This document shows positions 28,501-34,995 of a DNA stretch of 64,000 bases, in pieces (position 1 is the first letter of the stretch; every line of letters starts with the position of its first letter). The DNA is from Clostridium zeae (GTDB lineage: Bacteria; Bacillota; Clostridia; Clostridiales; Clostridiaceae). Where the stretch lies: assembly GCF_017312485.1 (NCBI RefSeq), contig NZ_BMBA01000008.1, positions 90,318-154,317 of the forward strand, read 5' to 3'. Position numbers and translations under genes: made by a program. The notes beneath the pieces were generated by a model. That model saw only the letters and a program-made list of their open reading frames with translations. It was not told where the DNA came from and did not search any database.

Positions 28501-30460
28501 CAAGATATTTGTTTACAGTATAATCTCCAATGTTAATATCTGTTCCGTTAACATATGGATTATATACTCCGCCACCTATTGGTGCCTCCTGTCCTTCAAC
28601 TGGTGTTTCTATAAGTGAGTCAGAAACCTTAACTGCAATGTGATTTCCATTACCAGCTGTTGCATTAACCTTAGTTTCTTCACTATTAGTACCTTTTGAT
28701 GCTGTTGCATCTACTGTACTTGGTATTCCATAAATTTGATTATCTTGTAAGTTTATAAGCTTAAAACCTACCACCTTGTTACTATCATCTAATTCATACA
28801 CTGCTACATATCTGTTAACCTTGTAATCACCTAAGTTTACATTATCTTGAGAATTGTATGGGTTAGTTACCCCCGTTCCTGTTGGTGCAGCATCTCCCTT
28901 ATTAGGTGTAGCTACTGGTTCGTCTGAAACTTTTACAGCTAAGTGATTTCCACTTCCTGCAGTTGCAGCTATTTTAGTATCTCCAACGGCTGTTCCTTTA
29001 GATGCTGTTGCATCTAAGCTTGCAGCTGGCTGTGATACTGGATCTGTTGGTCCTACTACTACTCCGCCTCCATCTACAGCTCCATTAAGGTTTATAATTC
29101 TTTCCTTAGTTGGAGAACCATAAAGGATTGAAACTTTACCTGCACTTGTTGGGTTTCCTGAAGGATTATAGGTTATGCTTATCTCTCCAGACTGCCCTGG
29201 ACTTAAAGTACTTCCTACACCTGTCCTATTTACTGTAAAATCACCTGTAGTCTTAATATCAGAGATACTTATAGGATCTTCAGAAATATTAGTTATAGTT
29301 ATCTTTTTAACTGTATTATTTGTACTAGCATCAAAGAATAAGCTACTATTTGATACCTTAAGGTCATATCCTTGAAGATGTCCTCCAAATACCTTAAGAT
29401 ATATCTTTCCATCTCTTTCATATAAGAATAAGATATCTCCATTAGTTGAGTTTATTGATGCATTAGCTACTGTTGTTTGTGCTACCTTAACTGGTGTACC
29501 AAAGTTTTCCCCTAGATCACCACTTACTGAGAAATATACATATGCACCATCTGAAAATCCTGTTACTACATTACCATACCAATCATCACTTAAGGATCTA
29601 CCTTGTGATACCATGTTATTTCCCATATCTGGAGTTGTTGATACTCCTGTTGATAAATTAACTTTTACACCAAGATTACTTTGCCCTGCAATAAGTAAAT
29701 AACTAGCATCTGCTGTTGCTGCTATACTTCCAACTGAGTAGTACACTTGATTTCCTGGCATATGTGGTGCACCAAAAGTTTGTCCATGATCTGTACTTAT
29801 GTAATATGTAATACTTGGGTTGTCCTTTTGTACTATAACATTATGTGTAAATGGATCTACGTGAACATCTGAGAAAACATACTGTTCATTAAAATCATAA
29901 TGAGAGAAAGTGCTTCCTCCATCTTCACTCTTATAAAAGTCTCGTCCACTTCTGTCAATGAAATATAAGTAATTTCCATCTGTAGTCATATGTACACTCA
30001 TACCCATCGATGAACCTACATCAACTGCCTCTGAGAAGGTTGATGCATGGTCGGTACTTCTTGAAAGCTTAATCATACCGTTTTCCATCCATGTAACATA
30101 TACTATACCAGAGGATGATACGGCAACTTCAGCTTCGTAATTTTGAGCATAAACACTTACACTCGGCTTAAAGCTAGCACCATTATCTGTACTCTTTGCT
30201 ACTCTAATTCCTTCGTTACTTCTATATACTGCATAAATCGTTCCATCGGAAGCTACCGCAAGTTTTCTTGAAGTATTTCCGTTCTGTAGAGTTGGATTTG
30301 TTCCAACGTCACTGACCAACACTTCTCCGTATAGGCTGGTATCAGTATCTGCCTTAGCAATCAAAGATTTGTTTATTCCTGAAATCTGTACTACATCTAC
30401 TAAAAGCATAGAGAGTACCACCAAAAATGTGACAAATCGTTTAGTTTTTTTGCTCTTCAT
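25547..30460 (-). CDS. Giant LPXTG surface protein with Asp-box propeller and eight ~100-aa repeats
   Basis: A 1637-aa secreted protein. Signal peptide about 1-37. Residues 50-360 carry five Asp-box motifs (S-x-D-x-G-x-x-F at 90, 134, 178, 222 and 313; the 134 copy has Ala for Gly), the mark of a sialidase-like beta-propeller. An ASPM/SPD-2/Hydin-like beta-sandwich is at about 370-460. Eight tandem repeats of about 100 aa span about 480-1287, each with K-G-T, G-N-H-(L/I)-A-V-K-V-S, NPYTSG.DINLGDYTKNKY and AVYELD.NNKVVGFKL. An atrophied Ig domain (WGASPAGVVSKDGTLSRP) follows, then a C-terminal domain and the LPKTG anchor. The eight repeats probably make a stalk. Binding partner unknown. Possible operator repeats lie upstream. 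Confidence 0.9.
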   Translation of the reverse strand: MKSKKTKRFVTFLVVLSMLLVDVVQISGINKSLIAKADTDTSLYGEVLVSDVGTNPTLQNGNTSRKLAVASDGTIYAVYRSNEGIRVAKSTDNGASFKPSVSVYAQNYEAEVAVSSSGIVYVTWMENGMIKLSRSTDHASTFSEAVDVGSSMGMSVHMTTDGNYLYFIDRSGRDFYKSEDGGSTFSHYDFNEQYVFSDVHVDPFTHNVIVQKDNPSITYYISTDHGQTFGAPHMPGNQVYYSVGSIAATADASYLLIAGQSNLGVKVNLSTGVSTTPDMGNNMVSQGRSLSDDWYGNVVTGFSDGAYVYFSVSGDLGENFGTPVKVAQTTVANASINSTNGDILFLYERDGKIYLKVFGGHLQGYDLKVSNSSLFFDASTNNTVKKITITNISEDPISISDIKTTGDFTVNRTGVGSTLSPGQSGEISITYNPSGNPTSAGKVSILYGSPTKERIINLNGAVDGGGVVVGPTDPVSQPAASLDATASKGTAVGDTKIAATAGSGNHLAVKVSDEPVATPNKGDAAPTGTGVTNPYNSQDNVNLGDYKVNRYVAVYELDDSNKVVGFKLINLQDNQIYGIPSTVDATASKGTNSEETKVNATAGNGNHIAVKVSDSLIETPVEGQEAPIGGGVYNPYVNGTDINIGDYTVNKYLGVYELDGNNKVVGFKLITLSSEVVNTTAKVIDASAEKGTSIADTKINVAPSNGNHIAVKVASEVLPTPNIGDPAPVGQGVINPYTPGADLALGNYTQNKYVGVYELDGDNNVVGFKLVELTSEEINRTAPAIVVDPEKGSATGESRLITSPQAGNHIAVMISDKAVATPNIGDDAPTGVGVTNPYTSNTDINLGDFTKNKYLAVYELDTNNKVVGFKLVNLADEDINREAPVIVATTEKGTNNGKTKVDAVPGIGNHLAVKVSNAPLGTPNVGDSMELGLGITNPYTSGADINLGDYASNRYLGIYELDSNNKIVGFKLITLTDEDINRVSPEIVVAPEKGTTLGKTQINGTPGIGNHLAVMVSEMVVQTPNKGDNMPLGLGITNPYTSGTDINLGDYTKNKYLAVYELDANNKVVGFKLVALTDEDINRTAPEVVVTPQKGTSTGETKINAEVGNGNHLAIKVSESQLPSVNVGDAAPIGEGVTNPYTSGKDINLGDYTKNKYIAVYEVDSNGKVVGFKSVTLTNDQINRTAPQVTTTSTIGSTTGTTKINATVGSGNKLAVKVLDDVIAVPNVGDTAPTGTLVTNPYTSGNDIALGDYTKNKYVAVYELDSNNKVVGFKLVTLEDSVINKTVVLTDTQSVSADKESLQVKYADGDNANSVTKPLVLAGSGANGTTITWGASPAGVVSKDGTLSRPLFDTDVKLTATISKGKISDTKDFNIKLKGTVPVLYDLNSGSELIDPTDKEKETVTKQNEVNIGGNRDYLVDLFIMSIEKKNTNYEGKSVKVGIEEKPVVDTRFFSAIDGKDITLNFTGNKVGWTFNGKDITADKFAGMDKIDLSLKEPSTELITRIGKKLKADSGKDVEYATFSYTYDGYLPGKATAKVYVGKQWANKTVDVGRFYSDKNNYDIVAKTVKVDSEGYVAYETNHCSDYFVVETNALTPATTDNLPKTGSPINGGMLALAGLMLTALGFVSLRRNKKAN
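26600..29020 (-). repeat. Eight in-frame tandem repeats (~303 bp each) in the surface protein gene
   Basis: Eight consecutive units of about 100 codons, each carrying the landmarks K-G-T...G-N-H...V-G-D...N-P-Y...L-G-D-Y...K-Y...Y-E-L-D...V-V-G-F-K-L. Units 4-7 are the most alike; the first and last are more diverged. The copy number could change by recombination between units. Confidence 0.9.
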
Positions 30461-30519
30461 GTTATCCCCCTTACCTTAAACTTAAATTTATTTTTCTATA
30501 AATAAACTTTATCAAAAAC

Positions 30520-30552
30520 TTCTCACAAAATTCTCACAAGATTCTCGCAGAA
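30520..30552 (-). promoter_or_regulatory. Three direct repeats at 11-bp spacing upstream of the giant surface protein gene
   Basis: On the minus strand TTGTGAGAA occurs at 30531-30539 and 30520-30528, with a variant (CTGCGAGAA) at 30542-30550, each one helical turn apart. The sites lie 60-92 bp upstream of the ATG and about 10 nt upstream of a TTGATA that could be the -35. Same-face direct repeats with an 11-bp period next to a -35 are the usual layout for OmpR/PhoB-family activators. Confidence 0.5.
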
Positions 30553-30556
30553 TGGA

Positions 30557-30599
30557 AAAAGTACTCACACAATTTAATTTTAACTGTGTGAGTACTTTT
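30557..30599 (-). terminator. Terminator of the Gfo/Idh/MocA gene
   Basis: A perfect 15-bp inverted repeat (AAAAGTACTCACACA / TGTGTGAGTACTTTT) with a 13-nt loop; the minus strand continues with T after the stem. It lies 160 bp after the oxidoreductase stop and just upstream of the surface protein's 11-bp repeats, so it insulates that promoter. Confidence 0.8.
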
Positions 30600-30670
30600 A
30601 AATAAACTTATAGATTTATTGGTTTTTCTTACTTAATAACACCTTCAAGCCCTGATTCTAAGCGTAAATT

Positions 30671-30740
30671 CTTAAAAAGTTATATTTTCCTCTAGTTAAA
30701 AAGTTCCCTTCTTAAAAAGTTATATTTTTCTCTAGTTAAA
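30671..30740. repeat. Two 30-bp direct repeats, 40-bp period
   Basis: The 30-bp units at 30671-30700 and 30711-30740 differ at one position (C or T near the middle). Both begin CTTAAAAAGTTATATTTT and end CTCTAGTTAAA. They lie between the stop of the oxidoreductase gene and its terminator. Purpose unknown; it looks like a local tandem duplication. Confidence 0.8.
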
Positions 30741-30760
30741 TTTCATCCTCTTTTAAAAGG

Positions 30761-31726
30761 CTACTTAACTCCACACTGAGCTAAAACAGTGTCAAAGATT
30801 TCTGCGCAGTCTATAGTATCTTGAAGTGGTATTATATCACTCTCTATTTTATTATTCTTATATAACTCAACAAAATGATTGATCTGATATATAAAACCAT
30901 CTTCAAAACTTTCCTCAAAAACCTCTACCAAATTATTTTGCCTATCATATATTTCACATCTTCTTGGTCCTAAAAAATCATAAACTACTATGTGTCCATC
31001 TGAACCATATATATGTGCATCTCTATTAGTTTCAGCAGTAAAGCCGCAGCTTAAGGAAGCTAAAACCCCACTATTAAACTTCATATTCATTACCACAAAA
31101 TCATCAACACCTGACTTACTGATGGTACCTACACTGTTTATCACAGCAGGCTTTTCCTCTAATATACCTGTTGTAAACTCTATAGGGTACACCCCTACAT
31201 CATATAGACTTCCACCTGCTAACTTCGGATTGTAAAGTCTATGTTCTGGATCAAAAGGAAAATTAAAAGCAAAGGAAGCGTTGATTAACTTAACATCCCC
31301 TATCTTTTTTTCTTTCACCCACTGCTTAACCTTTTGAGTAGTAGGAATACATCTTGACCACATTGCTTCCATCAAAAGCACATTGTTTTCTCTCGAAAGC
31401 TTTGCTAATTCCTCTGCATCCTTCTTGTTTGTAACCATTGGCTTTTCACATATTACAGGTTTATTGTTATTTAAACAAAGCTTCACCATATCAAAATGAA
31501 AATTATGAGTTTGTGCTATATAAATTACATCAACCTCTTCATCTTTGATTAAATCGATATACTTATCATAAGCTTTCTTTGCACCAAAGTTTTCTTTAAA
31601 AACTTCAGCTCGTCCCATATCTGAAGCTGCCACTGAATTTAGCACTACCCCTTGAGCTGTATTTAAAACCTTTGCAAACCTTGCAGCTATACCTCCAAGC
31701 CCTATAATACCAAACCTTACTTTCAT
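30761..31726 (-). CDS. Gfo/Idh/MocA-family oxidoreductase
   Basis: A 321-aa NAD(P)-dependent dehydrogenase. The start at 31726 gives the canonical MKVRFGIIGLGGIAARFAKV Rossmann N-terminus; AAGGAGAGAGG lies 6 nt upstream, inside the longer frame that begins at 31747. The C-E-K-P-M motif with the conserved Lys and the GGSLYDVGVYPIEF segment of the second domain are present. Family members act on sugars, inositols or glycosylated compounds. No sugar-use genes adjoin it, so the substrate is unknown. Monocistronic with its own terminator. Confidence 0.88.
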   Translation of the reverse strand: MKVRFGIIGLGGIAARFAKVLNTAQGVVLNSVAASDMGRAEVFKENFGAKKAYDKYIDLIKDEEVDVIYIAQTHNFHFDMVKLCLNNNKPVICEKPMVTNKKDAEELAKLSRENNVLLMEAMWSRCIPTTQKVKQWVKEKKIGDVKLINASFAFNFPFDPEHRLYNPKLAGGSLYDVGVYPIEFTTGILEEKPAVINSVGTISKSGVDDFVVMNMKFNSGVLASLSCGFTAETNRDAHIYGSDGHIVVYDFLGPRRCEIYDRQNNLVEVFEESFEDGFIYQINHFVELYKNNKIESDIIPLQDTIDCAEIFDTVLAQCGVK

Positions 31727-31841
31727 ATAATCCTCTCTCCTTCTCATTTAAATTTGACCATCAATTTATATATCTTTTAAATCCATGAAGCTTATTTTTT
31801 TATCTTAATAGTCCTTTGTTATCATCAGCTTTCCTTAAAGT

Positions 31842-31870
31842 TATGTTTAATAAAGTTATTGAAATTAATT
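31842..31870 (+). repeat. Fragment of dispersed repeat family
   Basis: A 29-bp stretch starting TATGTTTAATAAAGTTATTG matches 34701-34729 at 26 of 29 positions. It lies between the Fic and oxidoreductase genes. Confidence 0.5.
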
Positions 31871-31881
31871 TCAAAATACCA

Positions 31882-32616
31882 TTAGTTCAGAATATATAAA
31901 TAAAGCTCTAAGCTTTTATCTACTGCATTTTTAACTATAGTTATAAAATCACTTAAATCCCCTTCGGTACTAGCGCTTTCTAATGACTTCATATATTCAT
32001 CTCTATTTTCAGTTTTTATAATACTTATTGGATAACCATTTCTCATTAATATTAAATTCATTAAAAGCCTTGCAGTTCTCCCGTTACCATCTATAAACGG
32101 ATGAATATAAACATATCGAAAGTGAAATTCTGCAGCGAGCTCAACCGGATGTAGTGCAAGCTTATTTTTATTATACCAGTCCAATAATTCACCCATTTTT
32201 TCTTTAACTAAAAAATGCTCAACTGGTCTATGTTGGCTACCACTTATTAATACATTACTTTGTCTATATTCACCTGCATTTTTATTATCTATACTTTTTA
32301 AAATTATATAATGCAAGTCTTTTATAACTCTTTCAGAAATATCTATATTTTTACTTACTATATCATCTATATAGTCTATTGCTTCTTTGTGATTGATAAC
32401 TTCTAGATGCTCCCTTAAGCTTTTTCCTTTACCTATAGTAAGACCATCTTCAAGGATTACCTTTGTTTCTGTTATTGTTAATGTATTGCCTTCTATCGCA
32501 TTTGAATTATATGTTAGTTCAACATCAAAGTATTTTTTTAAGTTATTTAATTCTGCAATATTTAAAGGTCTTTTACTATCTAATAGCTTTTTCTTATCAT
32601 CTATATCATTAAACAT
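31882..32616 (-). CDS. Fic-family protein, class II (self-inhibited AMPylase)
   Basis: A 244-aa protein with the complete Fic core HPFIDGNGRTAR at residues 172-183 (catalytic H172) and the flap region before it (GQHRPVEHFLV-like segment near 126-137). Such enzymes transfer AMP or another nucleotide part to hydroxyl groups on target proteins. The N-terminal motif S38-N-A-I-E42-G-N is the inhibitory helix signature (S/T-x-x-x-E-G/N) of class II Fic proteins, so no separate antitoxin is needed. AGGAG precedes the ATG. It stands alone, upstream of no obvious partner. Target unknown. Confidence 0.9.
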   Translation of the reverse strand: MFNDIDDKKKLLDSKRPLNIAELNNLKKYFDVELTYNSNAIEGNTLTITETKVILEDGLTIGKGKSLREHLEVINHKEAIDYIDDIVSKNIDISERVIKDLHYIILKSIDNKNAGEYRQSNVLISGSQHRPVEHFLVKEKMGELLDWYNKNKLALHPVELAAEFHFRYVYIHPFIDGNGRTARLLMNLILMRNGYPISIIKTENRDEYMKSLESASTEGDLSDFITIVKNAVDKSLELYLYILN

Positions 32617-32697
32617 AATATCAACTCCTAAATAAAATTATTCCCACATTAAGCATAAATAATATATTAATTTAATTATTACATATTATAGTAAATA

Positions 32698-32733
32698 AAA
32701 AAATCGCTAAAGCTACCTTTTTAGCGATTTTTT
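32698..32733 (-). terminator. Terminator of the OmpR-type two-component operon
   Basis: A perfect 11-bp inverted repeat (AAATCGCTAAA / TTTAGCGATTT) with an 8-nt loop and flanking A/T runs that give a T-run on the minus strand. It lies 60 bp after the histidine kinase stop and upstream of the Fic gene. Confidence 0.85.
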
Positions 32734-32792
32734 ACACATTTAATTCCCTAAAGCGTATGAGGAAAATCTGATAAACCAATAAATTTTGATTT

Positions 32793-33836
32793 TCATAAAG
32801 TAATCTTAAAAACAGTACCTTCACCAGCATTGCTTTCGAAGGTTATGTTACCATTGCATATCTCTACAATTCGTTTTACAATTGCAAGCCCTAGGCCATT
32901 TCCTTCAGATGCCCTGGAGGCGTCTCCTTGATAGAACTTTTCGTATATTCTACTCTTAGATTCTTCTGATATACCTATTCCATTATCCTTTATCATCACT
33001 ATTATGTTCTGCTTATCTTTTTTAAGGGATATATCTATAAAGCCTTTATCATTTGAAAACTTTATAGCATTCCCAATGAGATTCACCCATACCTGCTGCA
33101 TGAGCTCCTCATCTCCACTATACATAACTTTCTCTAAGCTTAAGTTTAGCTCTAAATTCTTCTTGCTCCATTGCTCTTCTAATAGCAAAAGAGTTTTTCT
33201 TATCTGCTCATCAAGAGAAAATGTTTTTGCTTCATTTTGAATTATTTGATTGTCTAGTCTTGAAAGTCTAAGCATATTAGAACATAAATTATTAAGTCTT
33301 TTAGTTTCTTCTATAATTATATCAGTGTATTCATCAAAGCTTTCTCTTGGTAAGTTTTTATCCTTTAAGACTTCTACAAACCCTTGAATTGAAGCTATTG
33401 GAGTCTTAAATTCATGGGACACACTGCTCATAAAATCTTTTCTTAAGTATTCCATACTTTTAAGTTCTTGTATCATCTTATTGAAATTATCTGCCAGAAC
33501 ACCTATCTCGTCATGACTTTTATAATCGATTTGTATATCAAAATTACCTCTTCCGATCTCCTTAGTACTCTCACTAAACTGCTTTATTGGCTTCACTATG
33601 CGTTTTGTCACAAAAAACACAGTAATAGAACCAACTAATACGCATATATGTAAAGTAATTATTAAAATAACATTTTGAGTTATATTTTGTCCATCGCTAT
33701 AAAAGTTAATATCAAGCAATTTTAAAATACGGCTTATTGCTAAGGAAATAATCAGAGATAGAGCACATGAGAAACTTAATATTCCTATAAAAATCAAAGT
33801 AAACTTAGCTCTTATTGATTTTGATATTTTTTTCAT
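32793..33836 (-). CDS. Sensor histidine kinase (OmpR-system partner)
   Basis: A 347-aa kinase: TM1 about 13-36, an outside loop of fewer than 20 residues, TM2 about 55-77, HAMP about 78-130, HisKA with H141 in SSVSHEFKTP, and HATPase_c with N-box LIGNAIKFS, G1 DNGIGI and G2 GNGLGLAIV. All catalytic motifs are intact. With almost no extracellular domain it probably senses within the membrane or through a partner protein, as in cell-envelope-stress kinases. Its start overlaps the response regulator stop by 4 bp (ATGA), so the two are translationally coupled. Confidence 0.95.
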   Translation of the reverse strand: MKKISKSIRAKFTLIFIGILSFSCALSLIISLAISRILKLLDINFYSDGQNITQNVILIITLHICVLVGSITVFFVTKRIVKPIKQFSESTKEIGRGNFDIQIDYKSHDEIGVLADNFNKMIQELKSMEYLRKDFMSSVSHEFKTPIASIQGFVEVLKDKNLPRESFDEYTDIIIEETKRLNNLCSNMLRLSRLDNQIIQNEAKTFSLDEQIRKTLLLLEEQWSKKNLELNLSLEKVMYSGDEELMQQVWVNLIGNAIKFSNDKGFIDISLKKDKQNIIVMIKDNGIGISEESKSRIYEKFYQGDASRASEGNGLGLAIVKRIVEICNGNITFESNAGEGTVFKITL

Positions 33837-34507
33837 ATGTATTTTTCCACCTTATACCCTAATCCACGTATGGTTATGATTTTGAACTCCTCTAAATGAT
33901 CAAACTTTTTGCGGAGCTTCTTAATATGACTATCCACAGTGCGTTCATCTATGTCTATATCCATCCCCCATATCTCATCCATAAGCTGCTGCCTAGTAAA
34001 TATCTTATTAGGATAACTTAAAAGCTTGAACAATAGATAGAATTCTTTTTTAGGAAGTTCTACAATCTCCTCAGGTGTAGTTACCGTTAGATTGTCATAG
34101 TTTAAGCTTATATCTCCAAGTATTATCTTTCGCTCAGTAGATATCTTAGCTCTTCTTAAAAGTGCTGAAACCCTTAAAAGCATCTCATTCATATCTATAG
34201 GTTTTACCATATAGTCATCAGTTCCAACAATGAATCCTTTTTCCTTATCTTCAAAACTATCCTTAGCAGTAACCATAAGTATAGGTATATTAAAATCGGC
34301 ATCTCTCAAGGTCTTGGTAAGCTCATAACCATCAAGCTTTGGCATCATAATATCACTTATTATAAGATCTATATGAACACTATCCATTATCTCTAAAGCT
34401 TTTTCTCCATCTTCAGCCTGATAAGCTTCATAACCAGCTTGCTCAAGCTTTACAGCCATTAACTTTCTTATATTTTTATTATCTTCCACTACAAGTATGC
34501 GAAACAT
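33833..34507 (-). CDS. OmpR-family response regulator
   Basis: A 224-aa protein from the ATG at 34507, chosen because GGAGGAAGA sits just upstream; the longer frame to 34531 would put that site inside the gene. The receiver domain has D52 in IISDIMMPKLDG, T in MVTAKDS and the K of YMVKPID. The winged-helix DNA-binding domain (about 130-224) has IWGMDIDIDERTVDSHIKKL. It is transcribed before its kinase. Target genes are not known; a promoter with 11-bp direct repeats, the kind this class binds, lies 3.3 kb downstream in front of the giant surface protein gene. Confidence 0.94.
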   Translation of the reverse strand: MFRILVVEDNKNIRKLMAVKLEQAGYEAYQAEDGEKALEIMDSVHIDLIISDIMMPKLDGYELTKTLRDADFNIPILMVTAKDSFEDKEKGFIVGTDDYMVKPIDMNEMLLRVSALLRRAKISTERKIILGDISLNYDNLTVTTPEEIVELPKKEFYLLFKLLSYPNKIFTRQQLMDEIWGMDIDIDERTVDSHIKKLRKKFDHLEEFKIITIRGLGYKVEKYI

Positions 34508-34622
34508 ATTCTTCCTCCATATATCCTTCAACTTTATATCATAAGCTTATATATTAAATCAAATAGAATAGATGAATCTATCTTTAATAATTTATTATTT
34601 AATTATATTATATCTACAGCTT

Positions 34623-34641
34623 GTGTCCTAGATGTGACTCA
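34623..34641 (+). repeat. Short dispersed repeat, zinc-ribbon-like coding relic
   Basis: GTGTCCTAGATGTGACTCA differs by one base from 41007-41025. Read on the plus strand it encodes C-P-(R/K)-C-D-S, the start of the zinc ribbon found at the N-terminus of several transposases. No intact transposase follows. Confidence 0.45.
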
Positions 34642-34700
34642 TATCGATATAGTTTTTCTTTTAATATATCCACATTTAACATATCATTTATAAAATTGGC

Positions 34701-34751
34701 TATGTTTAAGAAGATTATTGAAATTAATTGGTTATACAGGAGACGCTATAT
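34701..34751 (+). repeat. Dispersed 51-bp repeat, copy A
   Basis: About 43 of 51 positions match 40942-40992. Both begin TATGTTTAAGAA and contain CAGGAGA(C/T)GCT. Partial copies at 31842-31870 and 25281-25302. In this copy the zinc-ribbon piece lies before the 51-bp unit; in the other it lies after it. Confidence 0.65.
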
Positions 34752-34799
34752 GAGCGAGCAATTAGATTTAAATGATTTTGGCAGATGTAATGGCGTAAA

Positions 34800-34837
34800 A
34801 AAACTGTACTGTTCGAACGTAGTGAGTTTACAGTTTT
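34800..34837 (-). terminator. Secondary hairpin with T-run
   Basis: A 9-bp stem AAAACTGTA / TACAGTTTT enclosing 20 nt, followed on the minus strand by seven T. It could act as a back-up terminator after the adhesin gene, or it may belong to the mobile-element relic around it. Confidence 0.45.
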
Positions 34838-34922
34838 AGCCATGGAATATGACAAAATCATATTAATTCTTTGCGTAAGCTCATTTAAGCGTCGGATGAT
34901 TAACCAATTAATTTAGAAAAAA

Positions 34923-34952
34923 GGTGCCAATCAATTTATGTTGACTGGCACC
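34923..34952 (-). terminator. Terminator of the CnaB adhesin gene
   Basis: A 12-bp inverted repeat GGTGCCARTCAA / TTGAYTGGCACC with one G-T pair and a 6-nt loop, followed on the minus strand by a run of six T. It ends the adhesin transcript about 45 bp after the stop codon. Confidence 0.85.
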
Positions 34953-34995
34953 CATAGGTATCATAATTAAACTTTACAGCAGTTTAATCTTATCT

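Larger units (their letters stand above)
34508..34995. other. Intergenic region with repeat relics and hairpins
   Basis: No functional gene seen. Starting from the right, it holds the terminator of the CnaB adhesin (34923-34952), a second hairpin (34800-34837), two pieces of a dispersed repeat (34623-34641 and 34701-34751) and the upstream region of the response regulator gene. A short plus-strand frame after the repeat (starting M-S-E-Q-L-D-L-N-D-F) has AGGAG in front but looks like a broken piece of a mobile element. Confidence 0.5.

Noticed and set aside
26600-29020. Regular ~300-bp repeats, as a CRISPR or satellite array
   Set aside because: The repeats are in frame, protein-coding and diverged at codon level; they are part of the surface protein.
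34742-34839. Plus-strand short ORF starting M-S-E-Q-L-D-L-N-D-F with AGGAG upstream, as a real small gene
   Set aside because: The ribosome-site region is part of the dispersed repeat also seen without an ORF, and the frame ends inside a hairpin; more likely a mobile-element relic.
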